The notes under the pieces: generated by a model | What the model saw: only the letters and a program-made list of their open reading frames with translations | What the model was told of the DNA's origin: nothing | Databases searched by the model: none | Source: Asterias rubens | Lineage: Eukaryota; Echinodermata; Asteroidea; Forcipulatida; Asteriidae | Assembly: GCF_902459465.1 (NCBI RefSeq) | Contig: NC_047078.1 | Span: 8,518,333-8,582,332, forward strand | Direction: 5' to 3' | DNA length: 64,000 nt | Translations under genes and position numbers: made by a program | Part shown: positions 32,856-45,400 of the stretch, one piece after another | Layout of the letters: each line of letters begins with the position of its first letter | How positions within the stretch are numbered: the stretch's first letter is position 1

Positions 32856-34707
32856 ATGGAGTTGATGGTATCGGGTTTAGTCGTCACCCATAGCGGGGGA
32901 ATGCGTGGTTCCGGCGGGGGGCTTCTAGCCATGATGGAGCCGATTAAACCAAACTCACTGCAGGAACAAAAGGTATTGTTTTATTTGTTTACTTATTTTT
33001 TTATTTTTTTTCGCAGGGGGAGTACAAAAGAAAGTTACTCGTTATCACGTATAGGGCATGGTGGTTTGGAACCACCCCCCTCCCGCCCCTCCTTGTGCCT
33101 TAACTGTGTGCTTGGAATCGTAGAGGGTTTTTATTTTCAAGGGTACCATCGAGCTGCTTAGCGGCCAACTTTGTGCTTACTGTGTAATTTCTATTTCATA
33201 GAGATGCTGACGAAAAGTAAGCATACAAAAAGGCATGCTAACCTTCCGTTGCTTTACTGCACAAAACAATGATCGCACAATGCAAACCAGTGAAATACGC
33301 TTACGCCTTAACAAATTTGTCTGCTATAGTTGCACGAAAACTTGCTTACCGTTAGCAGCTTTATATTTCATAGCACAGCAAAATTATGCTTATCAGAATA
33401 AGGTTACCAGCCAAACTACCATGGTACATGTACAGTTTGTGACTGGTATCCTGCTCATTTATTTTTAGAGGAAACCTGTTCAGCAAACTTTTCTTCTTAT
33501 GAAGCTCTATAAATTTGAGCTATGTGAGTTAAGTACACAACCTGCTAAGTTAAGTAATACCTTGCTTAGCGAAATAGGCTATTATCCATCACTCTGTATA
33601 TCCCAAATGAATAACAGTGTTTCGACTGCTATAGTGCCCCACTCACTTTTTGCTTAGCAAAGAAACTTGTTTAAGTAGCATTTTCTGCTAAGCAGCTTTA
33701 TGAAACTGGACCCTGGGCCGTCTTTGTAGCTTTTAATAATACTGAAATATTTCCTCAGTTTGTATTGTCTACCAACGGGAAAACCGCAAGCAATACACTT
33801 TATTACTTTCAGTATCGACAGATACATGTAATACTATTCCAATCAAGTAAAAAACAAAATGGACTGAACTGCTTCCCCTACCCATCCTGGTTTATCTTTA
33901 TCTTCTATTTATATGAAGACATTCTGAACATGGATTGAAACGTCGAGTAGTCCTTGCTCACCAGTGATTAAAGGGTATTTTAAATTGTTTGTTTTATTCT
34001 TCAGGTTTTGAAAAGTGAAATTAAAAGAGACAAGAACAGAGAGTCTTCAGCTCGGAGCAGACAGCGGAAGAAAGACGAAGATGCACATAACCAACAGGTA
34101 CGTATAGTAGTTGAAGGAAAACAAAAACATGTATCATGTAAAGAGTTTATTTATTTATTTTTGTGTTTATTTGGCAGTACAATTTTAAATTAGTAAATAA
34201 TTATGTCAGGGCCATCGCCAAGACATGTGATACTTATTATTGTTTTACAAACACAGTGAACCAGATATTTTTTTATAAGTTAGAATGCGGGCATTCAGGA
34301 CAAAGACTATATAGGGGATATTCTAAATGTCTCGGACAATTCATTTGGGGACTTTATTTGTACCTCCAGAGGGTGCCCGGTTCCCATGCCCCACCCCCCT
34401 TTCTGGTTAACCCTTCCATGGACGTGTAAACTGTAAATCCTGAATTCTTGACCCATATTCTTTGGTATTTTCTAATTTATAGGAGGTCATTCGGCTACAA
34501 ATCGCAAACGAGGAACTTCGTAAAAGAGAAGAGATGTTACTCCAAGAAGGTAGAGATATTCTCAGTCAAGTTGATCCATCCTATTATGATAATCCGAGAT
34601 GTTCCGGATGTCCTGAGGAAGTTGTTGAAACGGAACCTTGTGATGTTCCGTCACCTCCACATCTATCCACCCCTCAAACACCACCGGATTTTATGGAATC
34701 CTCATAA
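32856..34707 (+). CDS. small bZIP transcription factor (three coding exons)
   Basis: Predicted exons are 32856-32972, 34005-34097 and 34483-34707, joined by GT-AG introns, all phase 0, giving about 144 residues. The start at 32856 is the first ATG after an in-frame TGA at 32841. Exon 2 encodes the DNA-binding basic region KRDKNRESSARSRQRKKDE, with the bZIP signature N-x7-R. Exon 3 begins the zipper, with leucines exactly seven apart (VIRLQIANEELRKREEMLL), then a short Pro-rich tail with two close cysteines (RCSGCPEE) and PPHLSTPQTPPDF. The zipper is short, three to four heptads. bZIP proteins act as nuclear homo- or heterodimers. I cannot assign a subfamily; exon 1 has no domain and is the least certain part. 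Confidence 0.68.
33150..33715. repeat. CTTAGCAA repeats, several partial copies in bZIP intron 1
   Basis: GAGCTGCTTAGCGGCCAACT, AGAATAAGGTTACCAGCCAA, GTGACTGGTATCCTGCTCAT and TTTGCTTAGCAAAGAAACTT recur. Confidence 0.55.
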
Positions 34708-36110
34708 GAAATATTGATGTACTGTATTAATACCACATGAAAGACGACTCCGCGTTGGAATAGACTCCACAAGGCTATTACTTTACACCTCATGAAAGAC
34801 GACTTGAAGCAAGACTATTTCAGGCGTTCAGGGTGAGCCGCCTAATGGAGTTTAAGTGCGTGTCATCTGCATTGGGATAGACTCCACTCAAAGCTGTTAG
34901 AATTGAATAGAATAGAATAATGTTTTATTGTCACTTGGGGAAAAAAAATGGATTACGTTATTTTCAAGCCGGACTTTATGGAACTATAATGGAGTTTGAG
35001 TACATCCGCGTTGGGGTAAAGACTCCGCTCAATGCTGTAACAGGGATTCTGTCACTATCAAGCTACAACAAGTTGCTTCCAAACGGATAAAGAAATTGAC
35101 ACTTTGGATGGTGAACTTTAACTTTGCTTTTAAGAAGAAGGCCAGTACCTATGTGTTCCTTGCTTTGTCCATTGGTTGTTAGTCAAACCAGTCTTGGGAT
35201 TCGGTCAGGCGACATTTAAATCATACAAGAATTGTCCCGCCTACTGGCTATTATTTTATTTATGATCAAAGAACAATTGTGAGAGTGCGGTAACTTTAGT
35301 TAATTTTTTGTTTACTCCACAACGATTGCATCATTAACCGTTAGATTGGTTTATAAATCCAGTTAAAACTACATGTAACTGTAAAAAGTAATGTCATTAC
35401 AAAAAAATGGTTGCGTTTTTGACATTATCAGGAACGAGCAGTTATGGAAGAAAAAATGTAAACAATCTGAGAAATATATCTGACAGTAACGTTTCTCAAA
35501 TGCAAATTTTGGGGTGATAAAAACTAAAACCTTATTCGGTTTTTTCCAGAATACATTTTCTTTAAAGTGAAATAATTTCAAAGTGATTTATACAATGGAA
35601 CCCCTGCAGGCTCTTAAAACCAAGTAATTTTTATTGCCATTAATGTTTATAGAGTAATCACCAAACGTGTACCTCCCCCTAAGTATGGCAAGGAGTTGGA
35701 AGACCATTTTTTTTTTTGGGGGGGGGGTGTTCCTCTAACACCACCAAAAGATGTATAATTATGATCAATCCAAATTGATATTTGGGCATTACATTTTGTA
35801 TAATGTATAGGAAGAAACTACCTTGGTATAGTTTTATGTGTAATGAGGAATCTGTGCTAATGGGATTATTAGTTTACTTTAGTTATTAATAATGTGCTCT
35901 CGTGAGTGGGCATCTGAGAAAAGCGCCCTCTATGTAAAAGATGGATAAGGCTCAGTATTTTGTTCCATCCATTGGTATTGGTAAACTTTGACAATATTTT
36001 TGTCCAGATGAGCATGAAGTTTAATTAATGTACAGTGTAGAGTTTAATATTTAAGAAATTGGTTGTATATAAAAGTATGAAAAGAAATAAAAACTGAGTA
36101 GTAATGGGTT
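34708..36110 (+). other. probable 3' UTR of the bZIP gene
   Basis: After the stop the sequence stays unassigned for 1.4 kb until AAGAAATAAAAACTGAG, whose AATAAA (about 36086-36091) is the first good polyadenylation signal. Three diverged copies of GCGTTGGAATAGACTCCAC-like phrases lie at 34752, 34872 and 35010. An embedded family D element (about 35369-35690, right end CAAACGTGTACCTCCCCCTAA) is included. Extent is inferred. Confidence 0.45.
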
Positions 36111-36184
36111 GCATGACTTGATTCACTTCAGACTTTTGGGCACTAAAAATATCTGAAACTCCCCAGGGCTATCATCGGTCTAGG

Positions 36185-36735
36185 ACCAATATTGTAGCTG
36201 TTTAGCAGGAAAAAAACTGCTTGACAAAATATTTAAGCAAAATATGAGTGGGGCACCAGTCACAACAATTAATGCAAACTTAAAGGCAGTGGACACTATT
36301 GGTAATTACTCAAAATAATTATTAGCATTAAACCTTAATTGGTAACTAGTAATAGGGAGAGGTCGATAGTATAAAACCTTGTGAGAAACGGCTCCCTCTG
36401 AAGTGATGTAGTTTTCGAGAAAGAAGTAATTTTCCACGAATTTGATTTCGAGACCTCAAGTTTAGAACTCGAGGTCTCGAAATCAAGCATCTGAAAGTAC
36501 ACAACTTCGTGTGACAAGGGTGTTTTTTTCTTTCATAGTTATCTCACAACTCCGACGACCGATTGAGCTCAAATTTTGCACAGGTTTGTTATTTTATGTA
36601 CATGTTGAGATACACCAAGTGAGAAGACAGGATTTCGACAATCACCAATAGTGTCCACTGCCTTTAATATAATTTTGGATGGGAAACTGTTTGCTAAGAC
36701 AAATCTATTGTGCTTAGGGAGTTTATGTACTCACA
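36185..36735. repeat. CTTAGCAA repeat split by a MITE
   Basis: GTAGCTGTTTAGCAGGAAAA...CACCAGTCACAACAATTAATGC on the left continues as TTTGGATGGGAAACTGTTTG...TTGTGCTTAGG on the right once the MITE at 36280-36667 is removed. Confidence 0.6.
36280..36667 (-). mobile_element. TTAA MITE family A1, full length
   Basis: Textbook copy: TTAAAGGCAGTGGACACTAT ... AGTGTCCACTGCCTTTAA, 388 bp, with a strong central hairpin. Confidence 0.92.
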
Positions 36736-37229
36736 CAAGGGATATTATTGTCAAATTAATTCTTACTTGCAATAATAATTGTACATACCCCACCATCCTA
36801 ACTAAAATGAGAGGGTAGTCCACGCACTGGGGAAAGAAGCTTCGCCGAAGTTTGTGTACTGAAGGGCGTCCCAATATTTGTCAACGCATTTTCGCACCTT
36901 CGCTGTGTACAAGCACAGGGTAAAAGTGGGCAAGCCATAACTGTGGGAAGGAGATGGGGAAGTAGGCAAGACCTCCTCCCACCCCCTGCTCAGAACCCCT
37001 GCCCCCCCCCCCCCCCCCGATTCCAAGGAAGACGGCAACAAGTGCCCCGTTGTGGACTCCTCAACTGGCATCTTGTTGGTGGGTTTGTCCGGTATGCTTT
37101 GTGCAGGCATGAAAGCAAACAATCAAAAACAAATCAAATGCAGGCAAAGGGTAGTGACTTACCATCTCAAACGTTTGGGTGACCGGGTGGTTTGAGTGTG
37201 GGTTTCCGTCTTTGAGCATGCAGTGACTC
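36736..37229. other. gene-less; contains a poly-C tract at 37002-37018
   Basis: A GC-richer patch (36940-37060) surrounds the C run. The ORFs through it are low complexity. No gene is supported. Confidence 0.35.
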
Positions 37230-37615
37230 TTAAAGACAGTCTGGACACTATTGGTAATTGTCAAAGACCAGTCTTCTCACTTGCTGTATCTCAATGTATG
37301 CCTAAAATAACAAACCTGTGAAAATTTGAGCTCAATCGGTCATCAAAGTTGCAAGATATTATTGAAAGAAAAAACACCCTCGTCATCACACGACGTTGTG
37401 TGCTTTCAGATTTCGTGACCTCAATATTTCTAAATCTGAGGTCTCAAAATCAAATTCGTGAAAAATTACTTCTTTCTCAAAAACTATTCCACTTCAGAGG
37501 GAGCCGTTTCTCACAATGTGTTGTACTATCATTAGCTCCCCATTACTCGTTACCAAGTAAGGTTTTATGCTAATAATTATTTTGAGTAATTACCAATAGT
37601 GTGAACTGCCTTTAA
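37230..37615 (+). mobile_element. TTAA MITE family A1
   Basis: TTAAAGACAGTCTGGACACT ... AGTGTGAACTGCCTTTAA, with an eroded central hairpin (GTGACCTCAATATT...TGAGGTCTCAAAATC). Confidence 0.88.
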
Positions 37616-39044
37616 CTGAATTATTGCTTACTATTTATTAGCATTATTGATGGACTCAAATTTCCTAGAAAACAATGATCATCCACACCGTGTTTATCTT
37701 TATACAAAAACATTATGCGAACTGAACTCATGATGGCTGGCCTTTATAGCGCCAAACTTAAAAACTCCGCGAGGGATAAAACCATTATTTGTATTCAAGA
37801 TAACTGTTGTCTTAATATTCACTGATCTAGCAAATAAGGATTATCTATAGTTTTATGTCAATGGAATATCTATTTTTGTATAATTCAAATAAAATAAAAA
37901 TGAAGCGGCAGGTAATGCTGATTTGTGCTTCCCTTTACAACAAGTGTTTACAGTGAGTTGTTGTTGTTGTTGTTGTTGTGTACTACTCTTTCTGCTTTTC
38001 GTAAAGTCCTTAAGACTCACCTTTTTCCAAGTTAATTTCTTTCGAGTGCGCTATGATCTTGACGAAATTGCGCCATATAAATTTTAATTGTTATGTCATG
38101 TTATGTTACACACACCGAAGTAGGGGAGGCGGGGCTTATTAAATTTATTTGTGAGGGTATAAATCACTAGAGGAAAGAGTCTTTGAAGTTGTCAATCAAT
38201 GGCGCTATTTTGCTTAACATACTTTGCTCTGAAAAATCATTATGACTGGAACATAAAATTTTGCGTTTCGTCCTATTCATTCTATATTGGTGTTGTAATA
38301 AGGTCATAAACGGTGCCACATAAATCTTCTTAGTCAACAACACGACCAAGAAAAAGTTTTTGATCCACTTTGTCAACAGCGCCCTCTTCGGAAAAACTGA
38401 AGTATTTCTTCGGATCTGTTATCTGTCGTAGCTTATTGATTTTTTGTTATCGCCGCACACTCCGTATCCGAACGGTTGCCTGTTATTATTTGCAAAGATT
38501 TTGTCAATGACAGTTTTTAGAAAGAAAAAAAAGTCTTCATACAAGAGTTACAATTTGTCACACATGCACAGGCAGCAGGCTTGGAAGGACATCGGTGGTG
38601 TGAAGGGTGGACGATCTGACTATATAAAAAGGAATGAATGGCAGGCCTGAGCTTTTTTAACGGTAGTTTTCATGATAGTTTGTTTGTTTTTCAGTTACTT
38701 TTTATTTAATATTTAGCATGTTTCTTTCCGTACGTAGGCCTACATCGTATTCGTAGCGTAGTGTCACTGAGCTGTCACTTGTCAGTCACACTGACACTGA
38801 CAGCGGCAGCCGGCTGTAATTTCAGTTCAGCCTGAGTATGCATAGATTGATTTTGTGTTGTTAAATTGTTGTTTGCATCGAATTACAACTTATAACAATT
38901 ACATTAATGTTTTTTGTTTTTTTATTATCATATAAATCAAAATCATGACTCAGTCTCATTCTCAATGCATGGATGTTGGATTGTTGACTGAGTCATGTTA
39001 CAAAATAAATATAGGCATGCTTCGCAGTGCTACTGCTAGTTCAG
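37616..39044. other. intergenic; (GTT)n and likely HINFP 5' region
   Basis: A GTT microsatellite lies at about 37954-37978. TATATAAAAAGG occurs near 38620, and a GC-richer stretch (GACAGCGGCAGCCGGCTG) near 38800 could belong to the HINFP promoter or non-coding first exon. Not proven. Confidence 0.3.
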
Positions 39045-39102
39045 TTGCGATTAAACGTAACCCTCCTCCTGTAGCGCCGGGAGGAGGGTTACGTTATCGC
39101 AA
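39045..39102. other. strong hairpin upstream of HINFP
   Basis: The perfect 15-bp stem ACGTAACCCTCCTCC / GGAGGAGGGTTACGT has a 10-base loop, flanked by a second stem TTGCGAT / ATCGCAA. It lies about 310 bp before the HINFP ATG. It could be a regulatory palindrome or a tiny foldback. Confidence 0.7.
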
Positions 39103-39409
39103 TTTCAGTGCTTGACTCCTGACAAAAAAAAGTTTTGTGCTTACCTTTTGTCTACGTCGTTGGCCTAAACCATCATATCAATATCATACATTCTTAACTA
39201 AGTTTAAAGTAGGCTTAACAAACTTTATTAAATGAAATTGGTCCCCAGGTTAGCAAGGCCAAGGTTAGATTTAGAATAGTTAGTTAGCTGCTTCACAAAT
39301 TTAACATGTTGAAGTTTTCAGCGAAGTATTTATATTAACTAATTGTGGTCTAAATTTCTTTCCAGGTGTTCAGAGACAGATACGTTGGATTAAAAAAAAT
39401 TAACCAATC

Positions 39410-42400
39410 ATGGGACCCGGATTGAAGAAACGACCAATGCGATTAAGATGTGAATGGGACAACTGCACCATCACGCACAGCAGCATGGGGATGTTTCTGT
39501 CCCACATTAACGACCACATCAATAAGATATTGCCTACTTGTGTTAATGCAGAAAACTACAAAAACTACGATATTGTCCTATCAACAGAAGGTATGTGACA
39601 TTTGGATACTTTTGTATCGAGGGTGTCCTTTTTTTGTAGTAGGTCTAAGGAGCAGCCAGCCCTGTTTGTTACGTTTTTGAAAGGGCAAGGGCACCAAGTC
39701 ATTTTCATCTCTATAAAGGGCACCCTATCAGGAAATTTAGCATTTCACGGGCACCAAGGCAGTGACCAGGAGGGGACATGGAGGCAATTGCCCTCATTGC
39801 CCCTGTGAAGTAGCACTACTACAGCAATGAATGTTGACTAGAATAGTTGCGATAATTGTATCACTACATAATTACGTACATGGGTGGTGATTGGTGATTG
39901 GTTACATAATAATAAATCAGTCAGGCATGACGGCATGAGAGGCCAGCTCCCAAGCTGGCCACAAGGCCGTCAGTCTGAATCCTGCACCCAAGCTGAGCAT
40001 CCACCGTGTCCTTTCTTCCTAGTGCAGGACTCGTCGACTCACCCCCTTGTATGCCAATACAACACATATGAGGTTGAGTTCGTAAACTACGCGCAGGGCT
40101 GTATGCTTCATTTTTGAAAGGGCAAGGGCACCAAGGCATTTTCTTCTTGGTGAAGGGCACCCTATGATGAAACTTCAAAATTGTACTGGAGCATTTCAAG
40201 GGCACCAAGGCAATGACCAGGGGACACGGAGGCAATCGCCTTCGCTGCCTCCGTGAAGTATCAGGCCTGTACGCGTATACGGAGCGTCTTTAACCACTGG
40301 TTCTTCTCATAACCAACACTACTCAAAAGAAATATTCCCATGGTGTTATCGCAAACCTCTGTCAGTTATACTTCCACCATGCAAAGTTTCAAATCCTACA
40401 AATTGATTATTGTCATTTTTCCTTCTCTAAAAACTTTGAGAATAATAGTTTTGTTCTGTGTATTATGTTTTATTTACAGAGACTGAGGAGCTACATTGTA
40501 AATGGGCAGAATGTACGTTCACATCGACAGATGGGATCGTTACGTTGATCCGCCATCTATACTTCCACGCGTATCACGCTAAGATCAAATGGTGGGCTTT
40601 ACAGGAGCAATCGAGGAATAGTTTTGGTAACTGCATCTTGGGTTCCATGACAAGAAACATGATACCTGATCTTCCACAACGATTTCTCTGCTTCTGGAAC
40701 AACTGCGAGGTAAGACAACAACTATAGACCCTATGTATATAGGATTTTAGGCATTGCATGGTGAGGTATCAATATATATTTGGTTTGCGGTAACACCATG
40801 TGTGTGTGTCTACTTGCCAGGTAGAGTTTGTTCTGAGAGAACTGTCTTTCTTTATTCTACTACCGCGGAGTAGATTGTTCGGGTGTTCGGGAGACTTCTC
40901 AGTTCTGAAAGAAAAGAACTGTCCTGTTAAAAGCGATTAAAAGCAGGACAGTTTATTTCAGAACTGAGAAGTCTCCCAAACACCCGAACAATCTACTCTG
41001 CGGTAGTAGAATAAAGTAAGACAGTTCTCTAAGAACAAACTCTACCTGGCAAGTAGACACACACACATGGTGTTACCGCAAACCAAATATATATGTAACT
41101 TTAAACCCCTTGGATCTCACAGAGGCAACGAAGGTGATTGCCTACTTGCCCCCATGGTCATTGCCTTGGTGCCCTTGAAATGCTCTAGTAGAAATTAAAC
41201 ATTTTCTCATGAGGGTGCCCTTTACCAAGTAGAAAATGCCTTGGTGTCCTTGCCCTTTCAAAAACAAAGCATACAAGACTCTCAAGTGTTCTGTTTGAGA
41301 GACCTCACGGCCTAGCGTTTTGTGTTAAGCAAGGGGGTCTATAGATTTCTATAGAAAGAACCTCCCAACAATGCGCGTCGACCATTTCCACCATTTTGGG
41401 AGTCGAGGAATATAATTTTGACTCCCATAATGCAAACAGGATAGGAGCGTGTGAGTGCGCTGTGCAAAAGATCTAATAACAGTGACAATTTCCTTTCGTT
41501 AGCTTAGAAAATCTGTACGAAAATATCTGACTTTTTAACTCAAACAACTGCTGGGTTAAAATTGTACCCTAATTTTACCTCTTACCCTCTTTCCAATGTT
41601 GTCGATTTGTATTTTTGTTTGTCCTTAGTTCTTTACCGATAATGCAGAGCATTACTATCGTCACGCCGATAACCATGGGATGGTTGATGATCCAGTCATG
41701 GTCAACAATCAGGAAACATATCCATGTCAATGGGAAGGTTAGTGTAATGGTTTTGACGAAACTAACCAGTATTACTAACTATAACTAACTAGTTACTATA
41801 AACTAACTAGTAACTATGTGTAAATCTCTGAACAAAATCTCGGGTGTTGGCTGTGAAAAGGGCTCTGTTGTGGTCTTGTTTCACCGAGACTACAGTGATT
41901 TTTTTCTAAATTTGCTAAATTTTCTCTGGAAGTTTTGGCTTACAAAGGGTAATGTTTCAGAAAAAACTATAACTAGTAACTAGTATTTACAACTAGTTAC
42001 CATAACTAGTAACTAGTTGTTTGATATAAATTGAAGTGTAAAGATTGAGAAGTAAGTAACTTGAAACCCGGCAGAAACACGTCGCAGAAGTTGGAATTGG
42101 TCTACTCTTGCTACTAGATTTTTTTCAAACGGCAACTGATATCAACCGTCTTTACATAATCATAGTTGTTTTCAGGTCATACACAATCATTGACTGATGG
42201 TCTTAACTCTGACGCATCATTTTCCTGAAAAGTAATTCGCTGACTGTTCTGTATTATCGCAAGGGTCAACCTAATTTCCGTTAATTTGTCTTGTAGGATG
42301 TGAAACAATTACTAAGACTAAGTACAAGTTAGCTGAGCATCTACGAAGCCATACACAAGAGAAACGCTTTGCATGCAATGACTGTGGAAGTTTGTTCAGT

Positions 42401-45400
42401 AACAGAGCGAAATTCATTGATCACATAGCAAGACAGCTGGCCTTAGAACGTAAGTATTACAAACAAAATCACAGGATTCAAACTAAGCCCAATTTCATAA
42501 AGCTGCTAAGCAAAAAATACTGCTTAGCAAATGTGTTTCTGTTGCCATTGCCTTGGTGCCCAAATGAAGCCCAATTTCAAAGAGCTGCTAAGCAGGGAAT
42601 ACTGCTTAGCAAATTCATTTGGTTGCCATTGGTTATTGCTTTGGTGCCACTTGAGGTAGTTCCAGTAGAAAAGTACAATTTCGTCATACAGATGCCCTTT
42701 ACCAAGGAGAAATTGCCTTGATGCCCTTGCCCTTTCAAAAACAAAACATCAGGCTTGTGCCCTTTCAAGAGAATTTCCAAACTCACTTCAAATCAAGACT
42801 AATAACCCCAAATGAATGGAAGCACACATTCCTGATAACTCCAAGCACTTACAGTAAGCAATAAGGTTTAAATCAATTAAAAGATGATTGGTTGATAGCG
42901 TTCTAAAAGCTGGTGTATTTTCATTGTTTCTTCAGTACAGAATTACCAGTGCTCTCACTGCTCCAAGATATTTGCAAATGAGCGGTTGCTAAGAGACCAC
43001 ATGAGACATCATGGTAAGTATAAAGTCAATGTAACGCATCTTCCGAAATGAGCAACACCTTCTTTACCCAGGGGTATAAATGGGTACCTTCAATTCAATT
43101 CAATTCAATTCAATTCATCAACATTTATTGTGTATGAAAAAAAACCTTTGGAGCACTAGGGCAGCTCAAGGCAGTGTGCTCCCCAGGAAGCTGAGACAAA
43201 CCAGCTGTCGATTTCACCAAACTCTTCATAACTTAGGATTAATAGGTGGCACGGTTGGCTTGTGCGTAAAGCGCTCGCCTCTCATCAAGGTGACCCTGGT
43301 TCGATTCCCGGTTCGATTCCCGGTCGGGGCCATATGTGAGTTGAGTTGTGCGTTGGTTCTCTGCTGTGCCACGAGGGTTTTCCAGACTATCCGGTTTTCC
43401 TCCCTCAGGAAAAAATCAAACACTTTCGATCTTGGCTGTGCTCCGTGGTCATAATGGGTTGATGTGGCTGGCTGCCTGCTTCTCGAACATGTTGTAGCCG
43501 CGTCCTTCGCAGTTCAGCTCTTAGCTGCGAGTAAGGACGATTAGCCCCCCAAATTATTATTATTATTATTATTAATCTTAGGACTTAGGACGGGTTAAGT
43601 TCCGTATCAACATATGTTAGAATGCATTCTCATACCCATGCATTCATCCTAACCTAAGTTAGGACGAGTTACTCGTTCTATTAAACTCAGATTTATCCAA
43701 GCGTTTTGTGAAATATGCTACAGGGCACTAATGTTTAGTGCATTGATACTAGGAAACATTATTGTAAAATGCACTCTACACATTGTAAGATCTAGTTTTA
43801 CATGTACTATTTCTTTATGTGTCTTATTTAGTACATGTTTATCTTTTTTCCTGCAGTAAATCACTACAAATGTCCAAAGTGTGATATGACATGTATTAAT
43901 CCATCAATGCTCAAGTCACATATCAAATGGAAGCACTCGTCCGACAGACCATACTCATGTGATCTATGTGATCATAGGTAAGCACATAGTCAACCCTCCT
44001 ACTTTCTGACCATTAATCCACCGATGTTTAAAACACATATCAACTGAAAGACACATCAGGTTCATTTTCAACATAGGTACTACAAAATCAGGTATTACTG
44101 CTATTAGTCGATTGAAAAATGAAAATTGCTTAAAATACTGGCTTGGGTCTGAGGTCCAGAGTTAATATCGAGCCTTGCTGTCAATGTAACAAATACTAAT
44201 AATAATTGACTTTTATGTCGCGATTTCTCACACCCGAAGGGACTTTCAAAGCGCTTCCAACCCCTGGTCACTTGGCCATTTTAATTCATTCCATAAACCA
44301 TCTCAGGTCCCTGGAGATTATACAGCCAGTGCAACAAATATTCGCTTCTAGGCTAAATCAATCACAAGAACCAATTAACCTCTCGGTGGAGAGAAGCAAT
44401 TGTAGTTCAGTGTCACATAGGAGGACACAAAAGTGACATGACCGGAACTCAAACCCACACTCTGCTAGAATGAAAAAAACAGAGCTTGCGTTCGTTGCTC
44501 TGAACTGTGCTCGGCCATGCGGCCCAACTAATTTTGAATCTGTCTTTTACAGATGTAAATCTACCAGTGCTTTACGGAGGCATGTTACAACACATGCTAC
44601 CAACATCATGATTTGTGACGAACCTAACTGTAGCTATACAGCTGGAACTATGTCTACTATGAAAAAACACGTCATGAGGAATCATGGGGTAAGTCAAACA
44701 CAGGCATGTACTAGGGTCTGTGGAAGTGTTGTGGCTGAGCGGTTAAGATCACCGAATTCAAACTCTGGTGTTTCTGATCAGCAGAGTGTGGGTTCGAATC
44801 CCCAGCCGTGACACTTGTGTCCCTAAGCAAGACACTTAACCATTGCTTCGTCCTTCGGATGGGACGTAAAGCCGTTGGTCCTATGTGTTGTGTAACGCAT
44901 GTAAAAGAACCCAGTGCACTTATCGAAAAGAGCAGGGGTTCGCCCCGGTGTTCCTTGCTTTGGCTGCTTAATGCGCCGTAGCACCTTGTAAACCCTTATA
45001 AGGTGCAAAATAATTGGGTCTCAAAATTCATCACTGCAATAACCTATCTTTCTGAAAGTTGGTACATACTCAGCGCCTTGAGTACCTTGTTTGGTAGATA
45101 CGTGCGCTATATAAGACTTTGTTATTATTATTATTAATATTAAGATCAACCCAGATTACAGAGTAGGGCCTCCAAAACCAAAGATAAATGTATGTTAGCG
45201 GGCTTCGCGCTAGCAAGCTTTTACGCCCTGCGCTCACAGTTCAGATTTTCTTTTTCAAATGGCCGTTCACATCCCTGTATAATGCAGAATGTTGTGTTAT
45301 GGGTGAATATCCCAAACGGCATGGGGGGTGTTTTATCAAATCTGACATGAATTGTCAATGAACCACTCAGGACGCAAAATTTAAGTTACATGACACAGCT

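Noticed and set aside
41848-41890. Third histone-type stem-loop (GGCTGTGAAAAGGGCTC)
   Set aside because: It resembles the repeat family, but the stem pairs are broken, so it is at most an eroded relative.
42392-42721. 109-aa ORF in the HINFP region
   Set aside because: It is HINFP exon 4 read through its donor into intronic repeats.
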